A stretch of DNA of 64,000 nt from Pardosa pseudoannulata (lineage: Eukaryota; Arthropoda; Arachnida; Araneae; Lycosidae): positions 87,052,508 through 87,116,507 of the forward strand of contig CM063501.1 in NCBI GenBank assembly GCA_032207245.1. Direction: 5' to 3'. This document shows positions 34,224-45,450 of the stretch, piece after piece. The notes below the pieces were generated by a model. The model was not told the DNA's origin, ran no database searches, and worked only from the letters and a program-made list of their open reading frames with translations. Within the stretch, counting starts at the first letter, position 1, and every line of letters begins with the position of its first letter. The position numbers and the translations under genes are program-made.

Positions 34224-34388
34224 TGGCTGAATGGTTAGGGTGCTGACCTTCGGAATCGGAGTTCGTGGGTTCGAATCCCACAGTGGCATAGATGTCCGTA
34301 GCCTTTTGGCTTTAAGCTGTAGGTCCCGGTCTCATTAGCCCTCTCTTGCAGTAAGTAGACCGTAGCACTCCAAACCAAACCAAACCAA
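34224..34388 (+). mobile_element. SINE-1 copy, slightly 5'-truncated
   Basis: It starts at the A-box region (GGCTGAATGGTTAGGG), has B box GGTTCGAATCC, body and CCAAACCAAACC tail. The flank TAAATAAAATATT also occurs, without a SINE, at about 35398-35410, which serves as a paralogous unfilled site. Confidence 0.92.
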
Positions 34389-34690
34389 GAATGCAAGCAT
34401 TGATTTCATAACTATAGAACGTTTATTTTTATTGGTAGGACTTGGCAACACATTTGGAACCAAACCTTCCCCAGTTTGAAGACTACTTTTACATCACAAT
34501 TCATGGGCAAACAGAAAATATTTGATAATCAGAGTTGGCAACACAAAATTAACCTTCTATATTACTTGGTAAATGAAAACCAAACAAAAAATCCTGTGAT
34601 ACAATGTTAATTTAATCTTTAACTACTGCTGTCATATTTTGTAGAAATAAACAAAATATTTTGTTACTGCACTCACTACTTTGTTCTACA

Positions 34691-34784
34691 GCCCGAACGA
34701 TGGCAGAATAGGTAAGGCGCTACTCTTCTAGGTTAGCATCTCGCTGATGGCATGGATGTTCGTAGCCATTCGGAATCAGTAGCG
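34691..34784 (+). mobile_element. SINE-1 copy, 3'-truncated and mutated
   Basis: CCGAACGATGGCAGAATAGG head and GGCATGGATGTTCGTAGCC body survive. The B box is destroyed and the tail lost. Confidence 0.75.
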
Positions 34785-35666
34785 GTAAATATCGTATTTT
34801 GTAAATATTTGAAATTACGACAGCAAGTATTTTTAGCAGCGAAAAAAGCCATGTAATACAACAAAAACAATTTTTTAAAAGTAAATCTTAAGAAACAAGA
34901 TTAACATTTTCGCCATTTTTTTAAAGAAGTCATACGTTTGTCTTCAAAATAAATGAATCTCGCTTTCGTTGTTCAAACTATACGACAGAGTCGTGACTTA
35001 AGTACATAAAGAGGATTTATCATAAAACCTTGGCAAACATAATAAAACACTTTGATCTGATATCGTATTTCTCATTTTATCTCGTTCAAAGAGAATTGCT
35101 GTGTTTATACACAGCATTCTTTTAATCCGTAGAGAGACTGCTTTAGATTTCAAACAGATTAAGGCGACACCTTGATAATTTATTATGTCATGCAATTGTG
35201 TTTAATTTTTTAGGATACATTGCATGGTATTTTGCCATGTATTAGGGTACTTTGCAAGTTATTAATTATTATTTGTGTCATAAAAAACTTCCTTAAAATA
35301 CCCCATGTGATTCCTTTCTACACACAATATAGTCATTTTTGTTTATACGATAGTTTTTTTACTTAGAATAAAAGTGAATTGTTTTCTTAGACATGTAAAT
35401 AAAATATTGAGGAATAAATGTAAGTTTTTTTTAACAAAATATCTTTTGCAGTTTGTTTTACTCCATAAAAGACATTGTGAAATTCAAAAAATAATAATTT
35501 TAACCTTAGACCTCTATACCTAAATTAGTGTTACTAATTATTAGACTCATAGTCTATGAATAAAAACAGTATACTTTAATAATTTCTTTACTTAATTTAA
35601 ACAAATTAACGTGATATGCAATAAGTTTTTTCTTTAGAAATGTAATAATAAGAAATTTTAAAAGTA
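34785..35666. other. AT-rich DNA, nothing identified
   Basis: Apart from the ~80-bp duplicate of 34150-34223 at 35330-35412, I see nothing. Confidence 0.5.
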
Positions 35667-36583
35667 CTAGCATATAGCCCGTCATATGACGGAACTAGTA
35701 AAATTTTTTATTTTCTAAAATTTTAAAATACCCTATAAGGCAGGTAAAAAAAATGGTTTGTTTTTGCGCTGAGAATTATCTGGTACACGCTCAATAATTG
35801 TTTATCTTTACTGACCGCATGTTAGTTGCTAACATTAATTTATTTTGTCATATTACGTGATAGGATGGAGAGCAGGTGTTTTATTATTGACAGTGATTAT
35901 TTGGCTATATATATGAATGATGTCCAAAATTGAGCGAATCGATTGCAAACCGTGTGGTTATGTATAAAAAACAAATATACAAACGAACAAACTTATTAAT
36001 TTTCAAAGATATATAACTTAAACGCTAGATATTTATTAGTCCGTGAAATAGACTCCTAGACTTTTATGAAAAGAATTTGTTGTTAATACCGGTGATAAAA
36101 TTTTCATTGCAACAAAAATAATCGATGATTAAATTTAAAATTATCACATATGTACCTAATCTATTATTTAATACAAGTATAAAAGAAAATTATTTACGTA
36201 ATATCTAAGTTCAGTGATAAAACGTATGAAAATAATGCTGACGATATTTAAATAATTTAAAATAAGAAATGATTATAGGAGATGGTTAAAGGAATGACGT
36301 CATAATGCTAGAAAACATGTTACTTTTACCTATTTATTATGTGATAAATTGATAAATTTAATGTTCTGATCTTAACCGGGGACAACAGTGCTTGAAATAA
36401 TAGTATTAAACACTGTAAAAGGGAGGAATTGGTGGATTTCGAACGCTTTCGAACTCGCTTTGAATTTTCTAACCCTAACTCATTAAAAATACAATATGGA
36501 TGCCTCTATCCATTCCAGGTACAATCACTTCATAAATTCGGGGACAGATGGACTGACAACTTAGGCTATTATTATATAAGGGA
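35667..36583 (-). mobile_element. Non-autonomous Helitron, copy H4, uninterrupted
   Basis: The inverted 3' end is CTAGCATATAGCCCGTCATATGACGG (hairpin plus CTAG) and the inverted 5' end GGCTATTATTATATAAGGGA, with A and T outside. At 917 bp it is the cleanest copy and gives the family organisation. TGACGTCA lies at 36295. No Rep/helicase frame. Confidence 0.93.
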
Positions 36584-37488
36584 TTAGCATTTGCACTCTT
36601 AGCAGAAGCTAAAATAGTAATTTAAAAATAGCCTTGTTTCAGTTGTTGCTAAAAGTCAATCAAAATAAAACTACAACAATAGGCTATTGAATTTGAGAGT
36701 TGTAAAGTCAAAGTTCTGAAATAGGTTATTTGTTCAGTAATAATTTAATTAAAATATTTGTTATTTATGTTAGATTAATTTCTCCACCGAAGGCTAGATG
36801 TCGATATTGAGCGAGGGAGTAAAAACCAAACTATATGTGTAAGAGAAAAAGCCGTTAGGATTCGGCGTTAGATTTTAAATGTAATACTATTCATATTACT
36901 ACATTCTGTGCTTATTCATTTATGAAACATGTGTTTAAGGCCTAACATAATTTATAATTCCTTATTCATTGCTCCGTTTATTCTTCATTTATCGTGACAT
37001 GTTGTATAATAAAAAGAAAGTATGTTCGGTCAACAGCCGTTTTCTGTTTTCATCCCTAATTAAATTTCTACAGATTCTTCATGCAAATTCCCAGAATAAA
37101 CAAGAGGTAAGCAGTTACCTCATTTGATTCTTAATTACTGTTAAACATTTACCATTATTATTTAACTTCAAGATAATTCTTAAAACCCAAGTTCAAGATT
37201 TGATTTGTGATTATTCAAATTCGATATTTAGTAACTATTCAATCCAATTTAAATAACAAATAAATTTTTCATATTTTTACACAAAATATTTAAGTTACAT
37301 GCAATATTCAAACAATCTAACACTTTATTTAAATGGATGTAGAGAAAAACAGGGTGAAAGTAGTACTAGTAGAATATACAAAATTATAAATTTTAGAATG
37401 TTTAAAACTTAATATTTTCAGTTCAGTATTTGATTGATAACTACCAAGGTGTTAAGTTCGTTCCTAACCCGTCTCCAATTTTCAACTA
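36584..37488. other. AT-rich DNA, nothing identified
   Basis: No gene or repeat copy is recognisable. Confidence 0.5.
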
Positions 37489-37596
37489 GAGTGGACTCCG
37501 TTTAATGTGATCAGTTTGGAACGCCGTGATTTGATAACAATAAACGATATGCAAGATTAGATACATTTACCGCCCCCCCCCTTTAATTTACAAGTA

Positions 37597-38441
37597 CAAT
37601 AGAACTCGATTATCCGAGCTAATTGGGACCGCTAGTACCTCGGATATCGGAAATCTCGGTTAATAGAAAGCCAATATAAGAACCTTCCGTGCATTTCTTC
37701 CGAATGACCAGGAGCATTTTCTATCAGCAAAACTACTTTAGGGGGATTTATCTGTTCTAAATGTTTCTTTATATGAGGCACAAAGTCATCATAGAACCAC
37801 TTTTCAAAATTTCGAAATTCATCAAATCAGAGCATTGTCTATCAGCAAAACTGCTTTAGGTGGGAGATTTAGCTGTTCTAAATGTTTCTTTACATGCGAA
37901 ACAAAGGCATCATAGAACCACTTTTCAAAATTTCGGAATCCATCAAAGCAGACCTCTGATTTGTGTATTTCACAGGCAATGAATTCATATTAATATTTTT
38001 AAATGCTCTCGGCTTCTTTGATTTACCGATGAGAAACAGAGGCAATTTATCAGTTCCACTTGCCTTTGTGCAAACTAGAAGGGACACTTTACTCTTCTTG
38101 TAATCCGGTGTACTAGCTTCTTCTTTAGATGCCAAAGTTTTCGATGTCATCATTCTGTAAAACAGGCCAGTTTCATCGGGTGTAAGTGTTCAATAACATA
38201 TTGTACCTGGTATTCAATAGGGTCACATGACCACTGTTAAGAAAGCATTCATTGATGTTTTCTTCTCAGGGTGTAATATTTCTTGGAAGTTGAGTGTTTT
38301 TGTGGGGAAGAAGTGCCTGTAACACGGACAACGAACTAAAATGTGTATAATTTTTTCCAAGCTCATTTTGGAAAGGCAAAAGAAATTAGACTTCGTTATT
38401 GACTCGGCTAACAGAAACCTCGGTTAATCGAGGTTCTACTG
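37597..38441 (-). mobile_element. Tigger-A element (Tc1/mariner, pogo group), internally deleted
   Basis: Left end CAATAGAACTCGATTATCC and right end ...GATTAATCGAGG-type inverse TTCTACTG, with TA on both sides (37595, 38442). It encodes minus-strand DDE transposase fragments and is nested inside Tigger-B, hence younger than it. About 112 bp (TCTATCAGCAAAACT...) is tandemly duplicated at 37709-37930. Confidence 0.9.
37700..38190 (-). pseudogene. Tigger/jerky-type DDE transposase fragment
   Basis: The minus-strand frame begins near PDETGLFYRMM, where D is the first catalytic Asp of DDE_1 (pogo) transposases. It continues SKVSLLVCTKASGTDKLPLF and later LLIENAPGH, where the family usually has DNAPGH. 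Thus the second catalytic Asp reads as Glu here. A ~112-bp tandem duplication disrupts the frame (FYD-FVPHIKKHLEQ appears twice), and N- and C-terminal domains are missing, so it is inactive. Confidence 0.9.
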
Positions 38442-39110
38442 TACTAAATTTCAAAACAAAATGAAAAAATACACCTTATATTTAGTTAATGTATATTATC
38501 CTTTAAAACATAAGAATTGTATACATAATTAAAAAATTGATCCATTGTTGACTGTCTACAATTTTTTTCTAAGAAGCTCATTGATAAATTTTTCGTAATC
38601 ATAATCAACCTGTCATAACGATTTAAAATTTTGATCTTTTGTTTTAATGTTCAATCATTTTGCTCTCTGGCTTCCATATCGACAAGCGGCATGTAAGCGA
38701 GCAAGACATAAAATGTGAATACGCTCCTTCTCATCTCCGATAATAATGTTTTGCCTTCTGCTTATCTGACAACCATTGACCATCAGCAGCGTGTGCTTAT
38801 TTCTGAAATCATTCTAGGCTAATTCCCTCTCTTTTGTTCATTCCCCATTTTCCTAGGTTGAAGAGAATAATTCTTGGAAATTCAAACAAAATAGGAGGGA
38901 AAGAAAATAATGAGTTGCTTTTAAATTTATTGTGAATATTCTTTTGCCAGTTAAAATGAGGTTCGAAAACTGATCCCATTAACTGTTGCAATGATCCCAT
39001 AAAGTGATATTTTTTACATACAAATGAATAGACAAAATCGGGACCAAGTGATTCGATAACAATAAGCGATTGATAACTTTAACCGTGATTACATTCAGCG
39101 GTGTCCTCTG

Positions 39111-39261
39111 TAGTTCTTAAATGCAAATTTTAACTGTAGTGTAGCAAATTTTACAAGGTAAGGAGAATAATTTTTATGTTAATTGAAAATTGTCACTGTT
39201 CCAACAGTTCGGAAGCTGTTCCTAGTTTACATCACACGACCAGAAGCCTAACACTGATCCG
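39111..39261. other. Flank of Tigger-B and SINE
   Basis: It contains the left target duplication CCTAACACTGATCCG (39247-39261) of the following SINE. Confidence 0.7.
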
Positions 39262-39444
39262 CCGAACGATTACTGATTGGTTAGGGCGTTGGCCTTCGGT
39301 ACCGAAGTTCATGGGTTCAAATCCCACAGTGGCATGGATGTTCGTAACCGTTCGGAATCGGATTTAAGCTGTAGGTCCCGGTGTCATTAGCCTTCGTATT
39401 GCAAAAAAAGTAGACCGTAGCACTCCAAACGAAACCAAACCAAA
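39262..39444 (+). mobile_element. SINE-1 copy, full length
   Basis: Head CCGAACGATTACTGATTGG, B box GGTTCAAATCCC, body and CCAAACGAAACCAAACC tail. It is flanked by CCTAACACTGATCCG and CCTAACATTGATCCG (39445-39459), a 15-bp target duplication with one change. Confidence 0.95.
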
Positions 39445-39459
39445 CCTAACATTGATCCG

Positions 39460-39782
39460 TTGTAAACATAGCTCGTTAGGCTTAATGTGCATAGATCTAT
39501 TGAACCACACTACGTTATGCATAAACTTTTGCGTTATACTTGGTAAACGTAAACATGAAACCTTGGGAATTTTTTTAAAAAGTAAAAAGTAAAAAAACTA
39601 AAAGAGATCTAAAAAAGTACTTTTATCTCAATCGTAAGTCTACAAGAGGAAAAATGAGTTTAGGAACGGCCAACAGAACATTGAAGATGATCCATGCGTA
39701 GTAACTACCGACTACTAAAAAAAATAAAAATATCGAAAGTGTGAGGAATGTTCTGAACATCGACCCGGGCGCGTTCACAGGG
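39460..39782. other. No feature seen
   Basis: AT-rich sequence up to the segmental duplication. Confidence 0.5.
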
Positions 39783-40589
39783 CGCTGGCAGCATATTTGT
39801 AGACTAAGAGCATGTTTGTAGACGCTCCCACACGGCGTTGTTTGTAACTGAATACAAAACCCAGGAACACACTCTTATTTTTCCCCCAACCACCATACAG
39901 TCCCGACCTAGGCCCTCTAATCTTTCGTTTCATAGGTTAAGATGGACATGAAAGAACGCCATTCACTCCCAGATGTCCAAAAATCTGTAACCAAAAAGCT
40001 TAGTGGTATCTCACAAAAATGAGTTCTAACAAGGTTACAATCCCTGTCAGCAACACTAGATTTGTTCTATTTCTGCCATAGACACATACTTTGAAGATTA
40101 TTTGCAGCTTTTCTATGTAAGTACAATTATTAAATTTGCCTATTTTTTTCTCATCACTTTTGGAACAGATCTTGTCTAATTGTATAAATAGTGTTTCTTT
40201 TTCCTTTTTTAACCAGAGGATAATATGTTAGCAATGTTGTAGATTTAGGAGAATTTGTAAAAGCTGGTTACCTTGTAAACGTTTCTATCGTTTTATTATC
40301 ATTCGAGTAAAATGAATAATTATGTGTTGTGTTTAACAAGAAATTGTTGTGCACTTGAACCACACCATTTTTACAACTTATCTGTACTTTGCAGTTAATA
40401 TTAATCAATACCTATCATCTATACCTGGTAACTATTTGTTTTGTTTTTACCTTTCAAAATCTCAAATTGAAAAGAAAATAACTTGGTGTACAAGTTTTAC
40501 TTTGACTGTATTTGCTTTAACACTCATTCTGCGTTTCATATGTAAACAGAAAATGAAAATTATGCGTTTGTGCGCCGCTTATCTACTAG

Positions 40590-40658
40590 TTTGGTTTGGT
40601 TTGGTTTGGTTTGGTTTGGAGCGCTATGATCTACTGTTTTGCACACGAGGGCTAAGCT
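40590..40658 (-). mobile_element. SINE-1 3' fragment, polymorphic between duplicates
   Basis: Inverse SINE tail (TTTGG)n followed by AGCGCTATGATCTACTG and ACGAGGGCTAAGC. TATCTACTAG precedes and CATCTATTAG follows it. Copy B of the duplication has one TATCTACTAG here and no SINE (about 55732), i.e. the empty site. Confidence 0.93.
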
Positions 40659-40888
40659 CATCTATTAGTATCTTCTGTGTTCTTTTCAATATTCAAAATT
40701 CTTCACAAATTTCTGTACGTACTCATGACGATTACAGCTAATCTCGAAAAGTAACAAGTGTACAGCTATACTTATCACTTCTAGATAAGTCATTTTATTA
40801 GTCATGAAGTAGTGTGAATGCAACGGAACATGCGAAATTCGCAAAACTGGCAGAGGTTGGAACTGTTGTATGTTTAATAATTTAGATC

Positions 40889-41030
40889 AGGAGTCGGTTT
40901 GCGAACCGCATGCGGATCTTGATGTAGTCGTTTACAGTTCTTCATATTTATGCTTCTCTGTGTTATATTAATAATGAATACTCACTGATATCTTCGTTAT
41001 ATTATTACTTTGACAGTTTGGTTCGTTTTC
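40889..41030. mobile_element. Possible hAT terminus inside the duplication
   Basis: CAGGAGTCGGTTTGCGAACC followed by GCATGCGGATCTTGATG resembles the CAGGGGTCGGCAA-type ends of some hAT elements. The homologous place in copy B is about 55957. No matching right end was found. Confidence 0.4.
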
Positions 41031-41090
41031 TCCGAATGTCTGCCTTTTTTATTCAGAATTCACTATTTTATACTTTTTAACACGTTTAAT

Positions 41091-41400
41091 GTTAGACGCA
41101 TTTTCGATGGTTTTCCCATGGCGCCGACGTGAACTTTTCATTACGCGATGCATATTATGCTGAAATATTTGCAGCAGATAAAATAAGTTATAAAATCATG
41201 CTTGAAGCAGTTTTCATGGTGGGATGTCACCGGTGACCCCCATGGCAATCAATGTGTTATGTACTTTTATTATTTGCTGCGTCTCCTGTCACCGGTGGCC
41301 CCCACAGAGCCGTACCCAAGTCGAGTGCCGGTCACCGGTGACCCCCATAACAGTCAATGATGCTGGCGCCCACAACACTAATGATGCTGGCGCTTACTAC
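41091..41400. repeat. Short direct repeats with GTCACCGGTGAC palindromes
   Basis: The 12-bp palindrome GTCACCGGTGAC followed by CCCC occurs at 41226 and 41331, with a near copy GTCACCGGTGGCCCCC at 41288. GATGCTGGCGC is also repeated (41361, 41391). The stretch is much richer in G+C than its surroundings. Confidence 0.7.
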
Positions 41401-41503
41401 TTAAGGCTGATTCCGAACGGCTACGAACATCCATGCCACAATCGGTATTCGAACCCGTGAATATCGATACCGGAGAGCAAGGCCCAGACATTTAGCCGCC
41501 GTT
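41401..41503 (-). mobile_element. SINE-1 5' half
   Basis: Inverse of SINE-1: GATTCCGAACGGCTACGAAC, ATTCGAACCCGTG (B box) and TTTAGCCGCCGTT (A-box end). The 3' tail is missing. Confidence 0.85.
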
Positions 41504-41538
41504 TTGCGCGCTTCAGTATGAATTTTGAAAACGTAGTC

Positions 41539-42138
41539 TTAATCCTCCAAGTGGAACACACCGATTAAAAAAAGTCTCCAAAAATACGCTAGAGGTTTAT
41601 TGTGTCAATGGCCAAAGCGTTCTATGATTTTTTACTTCCCTCTTTGTCGACTAGAAAGGAATGCAGGAAACCCACCCTCGTTATTGTCCCTTTACTTCCG
41701 GTTATAAATAGGTATATAAATAGATATTATAGATTGTTAAATTTTAATACACATAAAGCTCGTCAAGTCTCGAAGATCATCCCATAAGAAATAATGGATT
41801 CTAAAAGTACAAATAAAAATATTCTTTAAGAGAATTATTTATACTTTTTTACGAAAGTTATCCAAGATATTTAAGTGGTGCAATTAGAGATACATCTGTT
41901 ACCGCAAACGAAATACTTCGAAATAGAGACTTACAAAGCCATGAAAAGCTATCAGCGTCTTTGTGCCTCAGGGAGTAGGGGTGCATCCCTCAATAAATGT
42001 CAGTCGAAGAGGGGTGCAGTTACTAAACAATCAACCTGACCTTCCTACCTCAAACACTGGCAGAAATGTACATTACATCCATTTTTTGAACGTTTTTGGA
42101 GGTCGAAAATTGTACGTGACAACCGCTTAGAGGGTTAA
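41539..42138 (-). mobile_element. TTAA element, CCCTCTAAGCGG family, copy B
   Basis: Inverted relative to copies A and C. Left edge TTAATCCTCCAAGTGGAAC, right edge ...CCGCTTAGAGGGTTAA. A 61-codon ORF (41602-41787) is closely similar to one in copy C (51728-51955) but copy A has a stop in it. Confidence 0.9.
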
Positions 42139-43200
42139 TAATAGGATAACGTTCTATGGGTTATGTAAACACTTTACAAGGTCGTTAGGTATTAATACTT
42201 ACGTATCGTTCTCAAAAGTTCCTGCTCGTTCATTAGGATATCTGTCCCGAACTAAAGTGAAACAAAAATCAGGTTACAAGAGTAGTCTTCTTTCTGGTTT
42301 GTGACACCCTCACACATTCCGGCGTCACCACGTTGTCCGCTAGAGCATCCAGTAGTCTTCCAAATTTCTCCACCGACCGTTACTATGCTGCGTTTTCTCG
42401 CCAGTGGCACCTGCGATGCGACGTGCACTTAGAAGGGTTTGGCCGAATGTGGTGGCCGAGTACTTGAGATCTGACCACCACCGACGGAATAATCTTTTAC
42501 AGCCTTCTGGCCATATGGGCCAAATTGCTGCTTGATCATCTAGGAGAAATTTTGTAATTAAAATAAACTATTAAAATATTATTCAGCAGTATATTTTTTA
42601 ATAGAAACGTATGTATTACTTGCTTTTTTTGTTTTAAAATGAATTTTTAAAAAGTACTCGTAAAAATAGTATAACGATCTACCGTTAGGATTATATGCTG
42701 TTCTAAGTGACATGAAAATAGTACGGCTGTGCTGATAACATCTGTTACCATATGGTTATAATCCTAAATCAATAAGAAAAGCCATGTCAGCCGTCGACAC
42801 AAGACCTCACCTTATAGAGGTCAAGATAATTATCACGGTTCGTAAATTGGGCCGAACACAGAAATAACCCGGTAGGCTTTTCTGGGTGGGTCAACCATCA
42901 AAAACCGCTGGGATTTCGATAAAAGTAGATTTTCAAACATGATTTGTGACATATTTCAAAAATTCTTAAATTACAATTATTTATATAAACTTTTAGGAGT
43001 TTTACCACTGTTTTTTAAAATGTTTTATTTTCGTGCTATTAATTTTAGTTTCATTTTGTAAGTATATCTGCCTATTTTAAAACTTTCTTCAGATATTTAG
43101 CTGCTAGTAAGAAGCATAACTCAAAATATGTATACAAATTTAAATAATAATTTGTAAAAATATATATGTATTTCATGATACAATATATGTATGGTATACC
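42139..43200. other. No firm feature
   Basis: A G+C-richer stretch (42200-42530) lacks frames. TTTTCTGGGTGGGTCAACC at about 42880 loosely resembles the inverse of 44130-44160. Nothing further is identified. Confidence 0.45.
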
Positions 43201-43205
43201 ATTAC

Positions 43206-43231
43206 ATCTCTCTCTATCTATCTATCTATTT

Positions 43232-43283
<52 letters not shown>
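43206..43283. repeat. (TCTA)n-(TA)n compound microsatellite
   Basis: CTCTCTATCTATCTATCTA followed by a pure TA tract, directly before an LTR-like element. Confidence 0.95.
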
Positions 43284-43290
<7 letters not shown>

Positions 43291-43308
43291 GTATATAATG
43301 TAATAATA

Positions 43309-43733
43309 TGGAGTTCCGGATGGGTGGTTGCAGTCATGGCCCATAAAAATGACACCTTTTTAGCCAAAGACATTTATTAAGATAACGTTGGAGGACGGGT
43401 TCCCACTTCATCATAGGGACAGAGCAAATTGAGGGATCAGCTAGCATGAAGTTACATGTAGAAGACCCTTAACACCTGGGCCAACATATCAGTCAAAATC
43501 TGTGGGGGAAAAATCTGCCTCCGACAGCGTGCATCTCTTTTTGTTAAGAAATTTCCTAACTTGTCCGCTAGGGCAATGTGGAGTTATAATTGATCAGACC
43601 CCCTTCTCTGAGGGCGTAAACTGTAGTCCCAGTGGTCTATTTAGGTTAGGGGTTAAAAAGGGGAATGCAAAAGGACGCGGTAATTTTTAACCCTTCACTT
43701 AAGTTTTGAAAACCCCTGAGAATTTTCCTTACA
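43309..43733 (-). mobile_element. Putative solo LTR, TA-site family, copy 1
   Basis: On the minus strand it runs TGTAAGGAAAATTCTCAGG ... CCGGAACTCCA, a TG...CA layout, with AATAAA at 43378-43373. A copy at 58574-58995 shares TCCCACTTCATCATAGGGAC, TTGTCCGCTAGGGC and CCCCTGAGAATTTTCC. Both lie beside or inside TA microsatellites. LTR identity is inferred from ends and poly(A) signal; no internal domain is present. Confidence 0.6.
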
Positions 43734-44284
43734 TAAATATAACATTAAACCATAATTCATGCAGCAAGTGAGGAGTTGAAAAACAGGTCTACCAGTCTTT
43801 CAGTCTAGCATAAAATAAAGCTAATTACTAATTTTTTAAAAACTAAATTTATTTATTTTCAGAAACTATGTCTCATTTTTAAATGTCAGAGTACCTATCA
43901 TCTTCCTGTCTGCAAAAAAAATTTTTGATGAACCTGCCTGTTTTGTTTGTGTGCATTATTTTAAAAAGCTCTTCATTATCACAGAGACTAACCCCTTGGC
44001 TTACAGGTATAAAACCATCGAAGCAAATTAAGCTATTTTTGTTTTAAAAATTTTTAAAAATATAGGTAACTTATATTTTCATATGTCAAACGTTTAAAGC
44101 AAGAAATTAGAACAACATTAGACATTAATAGACATTTACCCAGAAAAACCCTGGATGGCTGGGGTTTTGCAACCCTGATAACAAGTAGTTTATGGATTTC
44201 ATATCTTACTACCTACTATTTTGTGTTTATATAAGTTTGTGTTGTTGGTGTTTTAAAACCAATAACCTTATCCTGACTTTCGCA
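43734..44284. other. AT-rich DNA, nothing identified
   Basis: No gene or repeat copy is recognisable. Confidence 0.5.
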
Positions 44285-44990
44285 GACAAAGTTTGAAGAT
44301 CTTCTTTTTCTTCAGTGGCATGACAGCCCAGGAGGGGCTCTGGCCTTCTCAATAAGCTTTTTCCCAGACATCCTTCTGGAGGCCAAATTCTTCCAGTTTT
44401 TTACTTTAAATGGCTGAAGGTCTCTTTCCAGGCAGTCTCTAAATCTCAGGTTGGGTCTTCGCGTTCCTGTAGGTTTTGCATCGAAGAGTTTTTTGTTGTT
44501 CGGTCATTGTCCATTCTGATTAGATGGCCTGCACACTTTATTCTTTGCAATTTGATGAAATTTATTATGCCAGGTTCATTATATAAATTATATACTTATA
44601 AACTTGATCTATTGAACCATTTATTAATTTTTTGTGTTGTTCCTCCAAATAGACTTCTAAGGATTTTTCTTTCAAAGGTCGCCAGTATCTTTTCATCTGA
44701 CAAACTTGTTGTCCAGGTTTTACATGTATACGTTAAAACTGATCTTATTAGACATTTATTTGCATATAAAAACATTTATTTGCTATCATATCTCTCTTGT
44801 GGATCTCTGTCGTAACATCCTTTTTGTTGTTTACCTCAGATCCTAAATAGGTGATGCAATCAACCACCTCAAATTTATATCCTTCCATTTCTAGATGTTC
44901 ACTTACATGCCCAGTTATTGTGCAGGGCATATATTGTGTCTTATTTTCATTTACTCCAAAGCCCATCTTAAGAGCTTCTTTCTGTCATTG
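44285..44990 (-). pseudogene. Non-LTR retrotransposon reverse-transcriptase C-terminal relic
   Basis: Minus-strand frames give EALKMGFGVNENKTQYM, then ITYLGSEVNNKKDVTTEI (44748-44966). Further pieces read ATFERKILRSIFGG, PGIINFIKLQRIKCAGHLIR and a tail near the cysteine-poor end. This is the conserved region C-terminal to the catalytic YxDD of endonuclease/RT retrotransposons (YLGS, RKILRxIFG, QRxxWxGHxxRM motifs). Several stops and frameshifts make it inactive; the N-terminal endonuclease and catalytic RT core are absent (5'-truncated insertion). Clade (RTE-like or other) is uncertain. Confidence 0.87.
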
Positions 44991-45450
44991 GATAATAAAT
45001 CATTGAACACTTCAAAGAGATAAATGAATCCACCTAACACCTTTGAAATAGTTATTCAATACAAAACTTTAGTTATGAAAAATATTTATAGGAGTTATTA
45101 TTAATAATTGTAGGTTTTATTAAGATATTTATTCATTACAGGATAATATATTAAAAATACCCTTTTAAATTTTCAGTCTTAGTAATATTTCACAGTTCAG
45201 TGAGACAGAAATTTCTCCCATCTCAAGAGTCTACTGTCATCTTATTCTGGTAATGTCTGAGAATATTTTATTTTATATCACACCAAATAAATTTAATCCG
45301 GCACTAGTAAAGTTTATTTTTAGAAATCTAGTGCTCTCATATCGGTGAATTTGCTGAGGAACTAAATTTAATAGAAAAAAAATCATTGTTAATAAAGCTC
45401 AGATCTCTTAAAATAGTTGAGTTTTGAAAACTCATGTCAGAATTTTAATA
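44991..45450. other. AT-rich DNA, nothing identified
   Basis: No feature seen between the RT relic and Tigger-B copy 2. Confidence 0.5.

Larger units (their letters stand above)
37489..39110 (-). mobile_element. Tigger-B element, copy 1, split by Tigger-A
   Basis: The ends are GAGTGGACTCCGTTTAATG and the inverse of CAGAGGACACCGCTGAATG, with TA on both outer sides (37487, 39111). The family also has internal repeats of ATTGTTATC. A degenerate minus-strand remnant of the N-terminal HTH (ends ...KILNRYDRL) lies at about 38604-38680. A Tigger-A element interrupts it at 37597-38441. Confidence 0.85.
39783..41090 (+). repeat. Segmental duplication, copy A
   Basis: This ~1.3-kb segment aligns end to end with 54939-56437. 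It starts CGCTGGCAGCAT. Shared landmarks: CACACGGCGTTG, CGACCTAGGCCCTCT, GGTTAAGATGGACATGAAAG and a perfect donor-like GTAAGTAC at about 40118. ORF 40349-40741 is frameshifted in the other copy and is not called. Copy A alone carries a SINE fragment at 40590-40658. Confidence 0.93.

Noticed and set aside
34998..35195. 65-codon minus-strand ORF
   Set aside because: No motif or conserved copy, and length is within chance expectation.
40349..40741. 130-codon ORF in the segmental duplication
   Set aside because: The paralogous copy has an indel that splits the frame, and in copy A the C-terminal part is SINE sequence.
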